Under the pieces are notes generated by a model, which saw only the letters and a list, made by a program, of their open reading frames with translations, made no database searches and was not told where the DNA came from. A DNA stretch of 23,115 bases from Gammaproteobacteria bacterium (lineage in GTDB: Bacteria > Pseudomonadota > Gammaproteobacteria > Granulosicoccales > Granulosicoccaceae). The stretch is from the NCBI GenBank assembly GCA_020444765.1, contig JAGRHW010000012.1:1-23115 (forward strand), in the 5' to 3' direction. Positions 8,061 through 16,140 of this stretch are shown one piece after another. How positions within the stretch are numbered: the stretch's first letter is position 1; the number at the start of each line of letters is the position of its first letter. The position numbers were made by a program, and so were the translations under genes.

Positions 8061-8515
8061 CAGTAAAAAGCGCCAGACTTGTGCTCGTATGATAGCGCCT
8101 GATTGGACGCTATCCGCTAAATTTGCGTAAAAAATAAGTGAAGGTATTCGGGCTCTTAATCGTGGGCTGACGCTGATTGTTTCTACTGATATAAGCCGCT
8201 GGGTAATCGGTGATTCCCTTGCCGGAAGGAGTCCAGACTTTCCCTCGGCCTCAGTCCCCAGCAGAGTTCTTTCTTAAGAGTTTGAAGCAGTGTTTTTACC
8301 ATTCAGAAGCTTTTTGTTCCTCGCTAACCCCATGAAATTTATAAATCTTTAACAATCGTCGCTGGCCCAAAAAGTCTGATTTGGCGGACTAATTGCTTAC
8401 ACCCCAGTGCCCGCGCAGGACGTGCGGTTAATTCCGGCTCACAGTCTGACTGCGAACATGAGAGGTAACCCGCAGCCACAGTGAATATACAAATAATTGA
8501 ATAAGGCAAAAAACT
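8061..8515. other. Divergent intergenic region (kdpD-like operon / giant surface protein)
   Basis: This 455-base region lies between divergent transcription units and must hold both promoters. No open reading frame here has coding character. It contains a foldable segment at 8198-8262 (listed separately). It also holds a small palindrome, CAGTC-T-GACTG at 8442-8452, that could be an operator, and a hairpin CCGCGCA...TGCGG at 8411-8427. AT-rich blocks (8335-8355) could supply a -10 element, but no convincing sigma70 pair was identified. The giant gene's ribosome binding site is AAGG at 8503-8506. Confidence 0.5.
8198..8262. ncRNA. Possible structured RNA element (three-way-junction fold)
   Basis: GCTGGG (8198-8203) pairs with CCCAGC (8257-8262) as a closing stem. 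Inside is a long hairpin: GCC (8221-8223) with GGC (8247-8249), GGAA (8224-8227) with TTCC (8240-8243), and AGT (8230-8232) with ACT (8237-8239) around the loop CCAG. A small ATC-GGT-GAT hairpin lies at 8206-8214. It does not match a riboswitch class I can recognise. It could be the 5' leader of either divergent operon, or chance. Confidence 0.25.
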
Positions 8516-11500
8516 ATGCGCACTGGGTTTCCCCCCACACCATTCCAGCCACGTCCACTATCAATAGCAATTTTATTAGCCTTGACCGCAATGCCTGCTT
8601 CACAGTTGTTAGCGGAGGGCAGTGCACAATTCGGAACAAGCCAACGGTTTATGGATTCACCGGCTGCGACAGGCGGCGGGCGAGGCACGGAGGGTTCCTC
8701 GTTTTTCGTTGATATTCTCAGTGCGGGAGAGGTCATCAATATATCGGCCTGTGGTGCCGCATCGGGTGACGGCTTGCGCTTTACCATTTACAACAACTCC
8801 AACACGCAGGTCGCGACCACTGACCTGGCAAGCGAGAATGTATCCTGTTCAGACTCGATGGACACACCGCTGGCGGCTCCCTACCGTTTTGTGGCTCCCC
8901 AGGCCGGAACCTACCGGATTTCCGTTGACGATCTGGTCAGCAACCGTTTATCACGGCTCGATATCAGCGTAACCGCGGACAGCGGCACGCTGCCGGACCC
9001 GACTGATCAACAGGGCCGTTTGTGGGCTTATTCCTGGAACATGGATGCCGGCACCTTCAATGAAAGCGGTGCAACAGACGCAGATATCTACGCGTTGGTA
9101 CCGGGCGGAAGGCCGGATACCAATTTTATCTGGAAACTCGATCTTAACAACTTTGCCGGCTATCAATACTACCTGGTCGCCAATAATCTCGGGGTTGACA
9201 AGCCCTATTCAGGTTACAGCACACCGAATACCTCGGAGTATCAGAATCTGTCCTATCTGTACCCGCAGTATCTGGGTGCCCCGGCGGTTGCCAAGACCCA
9301 GCCCAGCAACCCGCCGCTGATCAACAATGCCCGCTTTATCGACAGCGATGGGCAGGACTTGGCTTTTTCTCCGGGAACCTCGACGTCGATTCAGGATAGC
9401 GGAACCTTTGAGTTCGATTCGGATGTTGCGGGCAACTACGCGATTTACATCGACCTCAATCAGGATGGCGTGATGGGCAATCTGGGCGACCGGATTCTGC
9501 TGGGTAACGCCGTCACCGGCAGTAATTCGGTGAGCTGGGACGGCACCGATGTGAATGGCAATATCGTGTCGCCCGATCGTTACGGGGTGAAAATCTCGGT
9601 GCGCATGGGGGAATATCACTTTATCGCCAATGATGTGGAAACCAGTGGCGGCGGCAGCAGCGCCTCCGATGGCATTGGTGAAGGTCTGACCATCTGGTCG
9701 ACCGATATCAGCGGCGTGGATTCGCCGGTCAATGTATTTTGGGACGATGTCACCATTCTTGGCAGCGGAGCAGGGGGAACGGTGAATACGCCGGGCGGCG
9801 GACTTTCGGATACATCCGCAGGACGCCATACCTGGGGCAGTTTTGTAAGTAACGGTCTGGGCAATAACCGCTATATCGACACCTATGTTTACGGCATGGC
9901 GGGTACGGCATCCGTGATGGTTGAAGTCAAGACTGACGACACACCGGTCACCGGAACCGATGGCACGATCACGATGGACAGTTACTTTGTGCAGGGCGAT
10001 ACGCCGAACGTCAGCGTCAGCGATGCCGATCTGAATATCCTGAGTGCCGAGGTGGAGACGATTTATGTCATGCTGCGTAATACAAGCAGCGGTGAAAGCG
10101 AGCAGGTTCTGCTGACCGAAACCGGCGCGAATACCGGGGTTTTTACCGGCACGTTTGTCAGCGGCGCACCGGCTGTGCAGGCCAATAATGATGGTGTTCT
10201 GGAGCTGGGAAACGGCGACGATATCAACGCGGTCTACACGGATCAGCTCGACGCCAGCGGCGCGACAGCCGAGCGAACCGCAACGGCGACGGTGACGCAA
10301 GACTCCGATGGTGACGGTCTGCTCGACCCGCAGGACCCGGACGCCGATGGCGACGGTATCGATAATACTGAAGAGGGCGATGAAAGCACCGATACGGACG
10401 CCGATGGTATCCCGGACTACCTGGATACCGATAGCGACGGTGATGGCATCGACGATATCAACGAAGGGGTGCTGGATACGGATGGCGATGGCATCCCCAA
10501 CTACCGTGATCCCGACTCTGACGGCGACGGCATTGCCGACGCCCGTGAAGGCGTGGTCGATTCCGATGGGGACGGGGTAGTCGATTACCTTGATCTGGAC
10601 AGCGATAACGACGCCATCAGCGACGCCGAAGAAGGCGACGTGGATACCGACACCGATGGCGTTGCCGATTATCTGGATCTCGACGCCGATGCTGACGGTA
10701 TTCTTGACGCTCATGAATCGGGTGCGGCAGCAGGACTGGATGCCAATGGTGATGGTCGGATTGATGGTGCTGTCGGCAGCAACGGTCTGGCCGATAGTGT
10801 CGAAACCGCGCCGGATAGCGGCATCATCGATTACAACGCAGACGGTCTCGCTGATACAGCGGTTGATACCGATGGTGACAGTCTTGCGGATTTTCGTGAT
10901 ACTGACTCCGATGCCGACGGCATCGACGACGCCGTAGAAGGCAGCACGGATACCGATGCAGACGGCACGGCGGATTTCCGCGACACCGATAGTGATGACG
11001 ACGGTATCCTTGACCTCGACGAAGGTACGTTGGATAGCGACGGAGATGGCGCAGCGGATTTTCGCGATATCGACGCCGATAACGACGGCATCCCGGACAG
11101 TGACGAAGGCAGCGAAGACACCGACGGTGACGGCACGCCCGATTATCTGGACGAGGATACGGACAATGACGGCATCCCCGATAATCAGGAAAGCGGTGAT
11201 ACTGATGGCGACGGCATCGTCGATGCCAAAGATCTTGACAGCGATAATGACGGCATAACTGACGCGCTCGAAGGTTCGCTCGATACTGACGGTGACGGGG
11301 TTGCGGATTTCCGCGATCTGGATGCCGATAATGATGGTGTGACCGATCTGGCCGAATCAGGCGTGGCGGTATCGCTCGATGCCAACGAAGACGGCCGTCT
11401 GGACGGTGCGGTCGGTGCCAATGGTCTGGCTGATGCGATAGAAACCGCCGTTGAAAGCGGCCTGGCCGATTACGACGCGGATGCCCAGGCCGATACGCCG

Positions 11501-14500
11501 CGCGACAGTGATGGTGACGGGGTTGCGGATTTCCGTGATCTGGATGCAGACAACGACGGTCTGGCCGACAGCATCGAGGCCGGCGGTATGGATGTGGATG
11601 GAGATTATCGTCACGACGGTTTTCTCGATGCCAACGGCGACGGTTTGGCTGATTCGCTTGAGGGCAATCCCTTGCCCGATCCGGATACCGACAGCGACGG
11701 TCAGCCGGACCGCATCGATACGGATGCCGATAATGACGGTATCTTTGACCTGATCGAAAGCGGTGGCAGCGATAGCGACAACAATGGCCTGGTTGATAAC
11801 TTCAGTGACGCCGATGGCGATGGCGTGGCGGATGATCCGGGCGTGCTGACACCTGCTGCCGATACGGATGGCGATGGCACGGAGGATCGTCTTGATCCGG
11901 ATGCCGATGGCGACGGTATCGATGACAGTGTTGAAGGTACCGTGGACAGCGATGGCGACGGCCTGGCCGATTTTCTTGACACCGACAGCGACGCCGATGG
12001 CATTGCCGATAGCGACGAAGGTACTGTCGATACCGATGCGGATGGAATTGCGGATTTTCGTGACACCGACAGCGACGCTGATGGTATCGCGGACAGTGAT
12101 GAAGGCACAGTCGATACCGATGGTGATGGAATTGCAGATTTCCGCGACACCGACAGTGATGCCGATGGCATCGCTGACAGTGACGAAGGCAACATCGACA
12201 GCGATGGTGACGGCGTGGCGGATTTCCGCGATAGCGATAGTGACGGCGATGGTATCGCCGACAGTGATGAAGGTATGGTGGACACCGATGGTGACGGAAT
12301 TGCCGATTTCCGCGATACCGATAGCGACGCTGATGGCATCGTCGATAGCGAAGAAGGCAATGTTGATACTGACGGTGACGGTGTAGCCGATTTCCGTGAC
12401 AGCGACAGTGACGCCGACGGTATCGCCGACAGCGACGAAGGCGCTGTCGATACGGATGCTGACGGCATAGCAAACTTTCGCGATGCTGACAGTGACGGTG
12501 ATGGTCTTACCGATGCGCTTGAAGCACTGGCGGACAGCGATGCCGACGGTCAGCCTGATTATCTCGAAGTTGATAGCGATGCCGATGGGCTTGCCGATAG
12601 TGAAGAAGGCAGTATCGATACCGATGGTGACGGGGTTGCAGACTTTCGCGATATCGATAGTGACGGTGATGGTATCAGTGATCGTGAGGAAGGTTCCTCG
12701 GATACCGATGCGGATGGTCTACCCGATTATCTGGATACAGACAGTGATGCCGACGGCATAGCCGACAGCGATGAAGGTAATGTCGACACCGACGGTGACG
12801 GAGTTGCAGATTTTCGTGATCTAGACAGCGACGCCGATGGTATTCCCGACAGCGATGAAGGTAACGCCGATACCGACGGTGACGGAATTGCGGATTTTCG
12901 TGATCTGGACAGCGACGCCGATGGTATTCCCGACAGCGAGGAAGGTAATGTCGACACCGATGGTGACGGGATTGCGGATTTTCGTGATCAGGATAGCGAC
13001 GCTGATGGCATCGCTGACAGCGACGAAGGTAATGTCGACACCGATGGTGACGGAATCGCGGATTTCCGTGATCAGGACAGCGACGCCGACGGTATTGCTG
13101 ACAGTGATGAAGGCAATGTCGATAATGACCGTGATGGAGTTGCGGATTTCCGTGATCAGGACAGTGATGGCGATGGCATTCCTGATAGTCGCGAAGGCGC
13201 TGTCGACAGTGACGGCGACGGGCAACCGGACTTCCGGGACACCGATAGCGATGGTGACGGGCTTGCCGATTCGCTGGAATCCACGGTAGACAGTGACGGT
13301 GATGGAATCGCGGATTACCTGGATCTGGACTCTGATAACAATGGTGTCAACGATGGCAACGAGGATAGCGACAACGACGGAATCCTGGATCGTCAGGAAG
13401 GTAACGGCGATAGCGATGGCGATGGTGTCGCGGATTATCTGGATGCCGATGCTGATAATGACGGAATCCCTGACCGGGTTGAAGGCGCAGCCGATACCGA
13501 TGGTGACGGGGTTGCGGATTATCTGGATCTGGATACCGACAATGACGGTATTCGTGATCAGGACGAAGGCGCGGCTGACCATGACGCCGATGGCATCGAG
13601 AATTTCCGTGATCTCGATTCGGATAATGACGGTTTGAGCGATCTGGTCGAGGCTGCCGCCTTGGGTAGCGGTCTGTATCAGTCGGATGCCAATCGCGATG
13701 GCCGGGTCGACGCGGATTATCCGGTGGGTGCCAACGGTTTGGCTGATCATGTCGAAACTGCCGGTGAAAGCGGGCTTCCCGCTGAAAACCTGTCGGATGC
13801 CGATGGGGACGGGGTGGCCGATTATCTCGACCTCGACAGCGATAACGATGGCATCACAGACATTCGTGAAAACCGGCTTGCCGATCGAAACGGCGACGGC
13901 CGCCTGAACGGACAGTCTGATAACGCCGGAATTATGCCAGGCATGGCGCAGCGTGTCAGCGATAGCGATGCGGATGGCGTGCCGGATTTTCGCGATCTGG
14001 ATACCGATAACGATGGCCTGAGCGATGTGATCGAAGCCGGTTACAGCGATACCGACGGTAATGCAAGGTTAGATGACTTTATCGATGCCAACGGCGATGG
14101 CGCGGACGATTCCCTGACGATTGCCGAACTCGATATCCCGGATAGCGATCACGATGCGGTAGCCGATTACCGTGATCTCGACAGCGATCAGGATGGCTTG
14201 ACCGATCTGCTGGAGTCGCAGGGCGCCGATGTCGGCAATGATGGCCGTGTCGACGATTTCAGCGATGCTGACGGCAATGGTCTGGACGACGCTCTGCAGG
14301 CCTTGCCGGTGCAAGCGGTTGATACCGACGGTGATGGCATGCCCGATTATCTCGACCTGGATTCGGATAACGACGGCAAGTCCGATCAGCGTGAATCCGG
14401 CAACCGGGATCTGGATGAAGACGGGGTTGTCGATCCGCTCAAAGACAGCGATGCCGATGGTATCGCCGATACGGTGGATGTCGATCAGACCGGCGGCGTC

Positions 14501-15991
14501 GATAGCGATGACGACGGTATCGATGATCGCTTCGATGCCAGCTTTATCGATGAAATCGACAGCGACGGCGATGGCATCGTCGACAGCGCCGATGCCGATG
14601 CCAACGGTGACGGGTTCTATGATGACTATAACGGAGAACCGGGAATCGGCGCGGCCTTGCCGGACAGCGATAACAACGGCATTCCGGATTACCAACAGGC
14701 CAACGCTGACGGCAAGGTCAAGACCGGCCTTGACGGAGGTTGTGTGATGGGTGACGGCAGTGGCCCGATTGACCCGACCCTGCCTGGTATCGGGCTGCTG
14801 GCAGCGCTGATGCTGTTGCGCCGCCGCGTGCGAAAAAACCTGGCGCGTGTGCGATCTGTTCTACCAGTCGTGTTGAGCGCTACGCTGGCTGTTGCCAGCT
14901 TGGGGCAGGCGCCGCACGCCGATGCGGCAGTCGGCGATGAAGACCCATTCAAGCGGCGTCCTTATGCGGGTGTCGGACTTGGTATGAGTCAGCTGGAGCC
15001 GGATGCCAGTGGTATCGGCGGATCGGTGGATGATAAAAATGATATCGGTGGTCATCTGACGCTGGGTATGGATCTTCATCAGAGGGTTTCGGCGGAGTTG
15101 CAGGCCAACTGGCTGGGGACCTCGACGCTGCGTCCGGCCGGTGAAATCGATTATACCGTGTATTCCTTGAGCGGTATTTTCTACGGCCTCAATAAGCGCC
15201 AACCGCGTGAACAACGGCTTGACTGGAGCGCTTACCTGCGTGCCGGACTTGGCAGTATGGACAATTCCGGTACCGTCGACTTCGAGCGCCAGAACGACTA
15301 TCACCTGCTTCTCGGGCTGGGGGCGGAATACGGCTTTAAAAGCGGTTTTGCCTTGCGCGGTGAGTATATTCACTACGATACAGATGCGGCGTTTGCCGGT
15401 TTGAGCGCGCTTTACCGTTTCGGTTCGCGCAAGGATAAAGCGTCGACCGTGGCGCCCGTCAAGACTGCGGTCATCGGGCCCGTCGTTGAACCCGTGGTTG
15501 AGGCGCCTGTGACGCCTGCGCCGGAACCGGTGCCTGTCGTGCAAGTGGTCGACGCGGATCACGATGGCGTCAACGATGAAAACGACCACTGCCCCGGCAC
15601 ATTGCCAGGCAAACCGGTCAATGCGGTTGGCTGCGATATGTTCGACGGTGTGATGGAAGGCGTCAATTTCGAATCGGGCTCAGCGTCGCTGACCGCCGAG
15701 GCGAGAGCGATTCTCGATGATGCCGCGGACACCTTGCGAGCCTATCCGCAAATTCGCCTGGCGATATCCGCGCATACGGATAACCAGGGCGATGCCGCGG
15801 CCAATATGCAATTGTCCAAGCAACGGGTAATCTCGGTCGCGCGTTATCTGATCGAACGCGGTGTTGACGGCAAGCGTATCAAGGCGATGGCGTTCGGTGA
15901 GAGCCGGCCGATCGCGAGAAACGATACACCGGAAGGCCGCGCGAAAAACCGGCGGGTGGAATTTCGCACTCTTGACGAGCAGTCGCAATAA
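8516..15991 (+). CDS. Giant TSP3-repeat surface protein fused to an OmpA-family protein
   Basis: One uninterrupted 2491-codon frame. In order: a signal peptide (residues about 1-33, IAILLALTAMPASQLLA); beta-rich N-terminal domains including an adhesin-type module with TDTP/ETGANTGVFTGTF before residue 590; and a very acidic thrombospondin type 3-like array at about 596-2066 with DxDxDG calcium-binding motifs. Next is a tripartite sorting-signal-like segment at 2074-2104: C2076, then DPTLP at 2086-2090, a hydrophobic run, and R2102-R2104. It recalls JDVT-CTERM/MYXO-CTERM tails. Immediately after comes a second signal peptide-like segment (about 2105-2137, PVVLSATLAVASLG, ADA cleavage site). 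An OmpA-type barrel region (about 2146-2310), a Pro/Val linker, one more TSP3 motif and an OmpA peptidoglycan-binding domain (about 2380-2485, HTDNQG and NRRVEF) complete it. It may yield two mature proteins, an exported rod and an outer-membrane anchor. The start at 8516 has AAGG 9 bases upstream. Function inferred: cell-surface adhesion or envelope structure. Confidence 0.85.
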   Translation: MRTGFPPTPFQPRPLSIAILLALTAMPASQLLAEGSAQFGTSQRFMDSPAATGGGRGTEGSSFFVDILSAGEVINISACGAASGDGLRFTIYNNSNTQVATTDLASENVSCSDSMDTPLAAPYRFVAPQAGTYRISVDDLVSNRLSRLDISVTADSGTLPDPTDQQGRLWAYSWNMDAGTFNESGATDADIYALVPGGRPDTNFIWKLDLNNFAGYQYYLVANNLGVDKPYSGYSTPNTSEYQNLSYLYPQYLGAPAVAKTQPSNPPLINNARFIDSDGQDLAFSPGTSTSIQDSGTFEFDSDVAGNYAIYIDLNQDGVMGNLGDRILLGNAVTGSNSVSWDGTDVNGNIVSPDRYGVKISVRMGEYHFIANDVETSGGGSSASDGIGEGLTIWSTDISGVDSPVNVFWDDVTILGSGAGGTVNTPGGGLSDTSAGRHTWGSFVSNGLGNNRYIDTYVYGMAGTASVMVEVKTDDTPVTGTDGTITMDSYFVQGDTPNVSVSDADLNILSAEVETIYVMLRNTSSGESEQVLLTETGANTGVFTGTFVSGAPAVQANNDGVLELGNGDDINAVYTDQLDASGATAERTATATVTQDSDGDGLLDPQDPDADGDGIDNTEEGDESTDTDADGIPDYLDTDSDGDGIDDINEGVLDTDGDGIPNYRDPDSDGDGIADAREGVVDSDGDGVVDYLDLDSDNDAISDAEEGDVDTDTDGVADYLDLDADADGILDAHESGAAAGLDANGDGRIDGAVGSNGLADSVETAPDSGIIDYNADGLADTAVDTDGDSLADFRDTDSDADGIDDAVEGSTDTDADGTADFRDTDSDDDGILDLDEGTLDSDGDGAADFRDIDADNDGIPDSDEGSEDTDGDGTPDYLDEDTDNDGIPDNQESGDTDGDGIVDAKDLDSDNDGITDALEGSLDTDGDGVADFRDLDADNDGVTDLAESGVAVSLDANEDGRLDGAVGANGLADAIETAVESGLADYDADAQADTPRDSDGDGVADFRDLDADNDGLADSIEAGGMDVDGDYRHDGFLDANGDGLADSLEGNPLPDPDTDSDGQPDRIDTDADNDGIFDLIESGGSDSDNNGLVDNFSDADGDGVADDPGVLTPAADTDGDGTEDRLDPDADGDGIDDSVEGTVDSDGDGLADFLDTDSDADGIADSDEGTVDTDADGIADFRDTDSDADGIADSDEGTVDTDGDGIADFRDTDSDADGIADSDEGNIDSDGDGVADFRDSDSDGDGIADSDEGMVDTDGDGIADFRDTDSDADGIVDSEEGNVDTDGDGVADFRDSDSDADGIADSDEGAVDTDADGIANFRDADSDGDGLTDALEALADSDADGQPDYLEVDSDADGLADSEEGSIDTDGDGVADFRDIDSDGDGISDREEGSSDTDADGLPDYLDTDSDADGIADSDEGNVDTDGDGVADFRDLDSDADGIPDSDEGNADTDGDGIADFRDLDSDADGIPDSEEGNVDTDGDGIADFRDQDSDADGIADSDEGNVDTDGDGIADFRDQDSDADGIADSDEGNVDNDRDGVADFRDQDSDGDGIPDSREGAVDSDGDGQPDFRDTDSDGDGLADSLESTVDSDGDGIADYLDLDSDNNGVNDGNEDSDNDGILDRQEGNGDSDGDGVADYLDADADNDGIPDRVEGAADTDGDGVADYLDLDTDNDGIRDQDEGAADHDADGIENFRDLDSDNDGLSDLVEAAALGSGLYQSDANRDGRVDADYPVGANGLADHVETAGESGLPAENLSDADGDGVADYLDLDSDNDGITDIRENRLADRNGDGRLNGQSDNAGIMPGMAQRVSDSDADGVPDFRDLDTDNDGLSDVIEAGYSDTDGNARLDDFIDANGDGADDSLTIAELDIPDSDHDAVADYRDLDSDQDGLTDLLESQGADVGNDGRVDDFSDADGNGLDDALQALPVQAVDTDGDGMPDYLDLDSDNDGKSDQRESGNRDLDEDGVVDPLKDSDADGIADTVDVDQTGGVDSDDDGIDDRFDASFIDEIDSDGDGIVDSADADANGDGFYDDYNGEPGIGAALPDSDNNGIPDYQQANADGKVKTGLDGGCVMGDGSGPIDPTLPGIGLLAALMLLRRRVRKNLARVRSVLPVVLSATLAVASLGQAPHADAAVGDEDPFKRRPYAGVGLGMSQLEPDASGIGGSVDDKNDIGGHLTLGMDLHQRVSAELQANWLGTSTLRPAGEIDYTVYSLSGIFYGLNKRQPREQRLDWSAYLRAGLGSMDNSGTVDFERQNDYHLLLGLGAEYGFKSGFALRGEYIHYDTDAAFAGLSALYRFGSRKDKASTVAPVKTAVIGPVVEPVVEAPVTPAPEPVPVVQVVDADHDGVNDENDHCPGTLPGKPVNAVGCDMFDGVMEGVNFESGSASLTAEARAILDDAADTLRAYPQIRLAISAHTDNQGDAAANMQLSKQRVISVARYLIERGVDGKRIKAMAFGESRPIARNDTPEGRAKNRRVEFRTLDEQSQ
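10301..14700 (+). repeat. TSP3-type calcium-binding repeat array (coding)
   Basis: About 4.4 kb encoding roughly 1470 residues built from D-x-D-x-D-G-(I/V/L)-x-D units, usually paired into about 28-residue modules with EG and (F/Y)(R/L) landmarks. Scattered longer inserts (for example SGVAVSLDANEDGRLDGAVGANGLAD-type segments, seen near 10705-10820, 11345-11480 and 13650-13760) break the regularity and are themselves repeated. TSP3 repeats wrap around Ca2+ ions and make stiff acidic rods, so the array probably extends the N-terminal domains away from the cell. Confidence 0.85.
11978..13321 (+). repeat. Sixteen tandem 84-bp direct repeats within the TSP3 array
   Basis: Each unit encodes 28 residues of the form DTDSDADGIADSDEG followed by NVDTDGDGIADFR. 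Sixteen units occupy exactly 1344 bp with no insertion or deletion, while the array before and after is irregular. Neighbouring units differ mostly at synonymous or conservative positions, which suggests recent unit duplication with purifying selection. It is coding sequence, not a CRISPR array or satellite. Confidence 0.85.
14735..14749 (+). promoter_or_regulatory. Internal Shine-Dalgarno site and in-frame ATG before the OmpA half
   Basis: GGAGG at 14735-14739 is followed after 7 bases by an in-frame ATG at 14747 (residue 2078 of the large frame). Translation from here would give a 414-residue OmpA-family precursor that begins with the sorting-signal hydrophobic segment and then the second signal peptide. 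A further in-frame ATG at 14810 and GTG at 14828 would give cleaner signal peptides but have no obvious Shine-Dalgarno. The GGAGG arises from the Gly-Gly codons of the motif, so it may be coincidence. Confidence 0.4.
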
Positions 15992-16017
15992 CGCCGGAGA
16001 CTACCTTCCTTGAAACG

Positions 16018-16046
16018 AAAAACGCCGCAAACTGCGGCGTTTTTTT
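16018..16046. terminator. Bidirectional intrinsic terminator after the giant gene
   Basis: A 9-bp perfect stem, AACGCCGCA (16021-16029) with TGCGGCGTT (16033-16041), has a three-base loop. A run of T follows on the plus strand, and A's precede it (16018-16020), giving T's on the minus strand too. It sits between convergent genes and can serve both. Confidence 0.85.
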
Positions 16047-16140
16047 GACTGATTTATCTCGCTCTCCGTTTTGAGAGCTTGTTTCTGCGGAATGTTTCCG
16101 GTGTATAGGTTTTTCCGAAAAAATTCGTTGCGGCTTCCTG

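Noticed and set aside
8190..8247. Minus-strand resemblance to RNase P RNA (AGGGAAAGTCTGGACTCC, and GGCTTAT nearby)
   Set aside because: The two conserved-looking blocks are only about 50 bases apart instead of a few hundred, and the other universally conserved RNase P regions are missing.
11701..12468. Pro/Ser-rich minus-strand frame of 255 codons
   Set aside because: Its repeat pattern is simply the antisense reading of the 84-bp TSP3 units; similar shadow frames occur at 9209-10714 and 12821-13750.
11978..13321. Regular direct repeats considered as a CRISPR array
   Set aside because: The whole 84-bp unit is conserved, including what would be spacers, and it is in frame within a protein-coding repeat.
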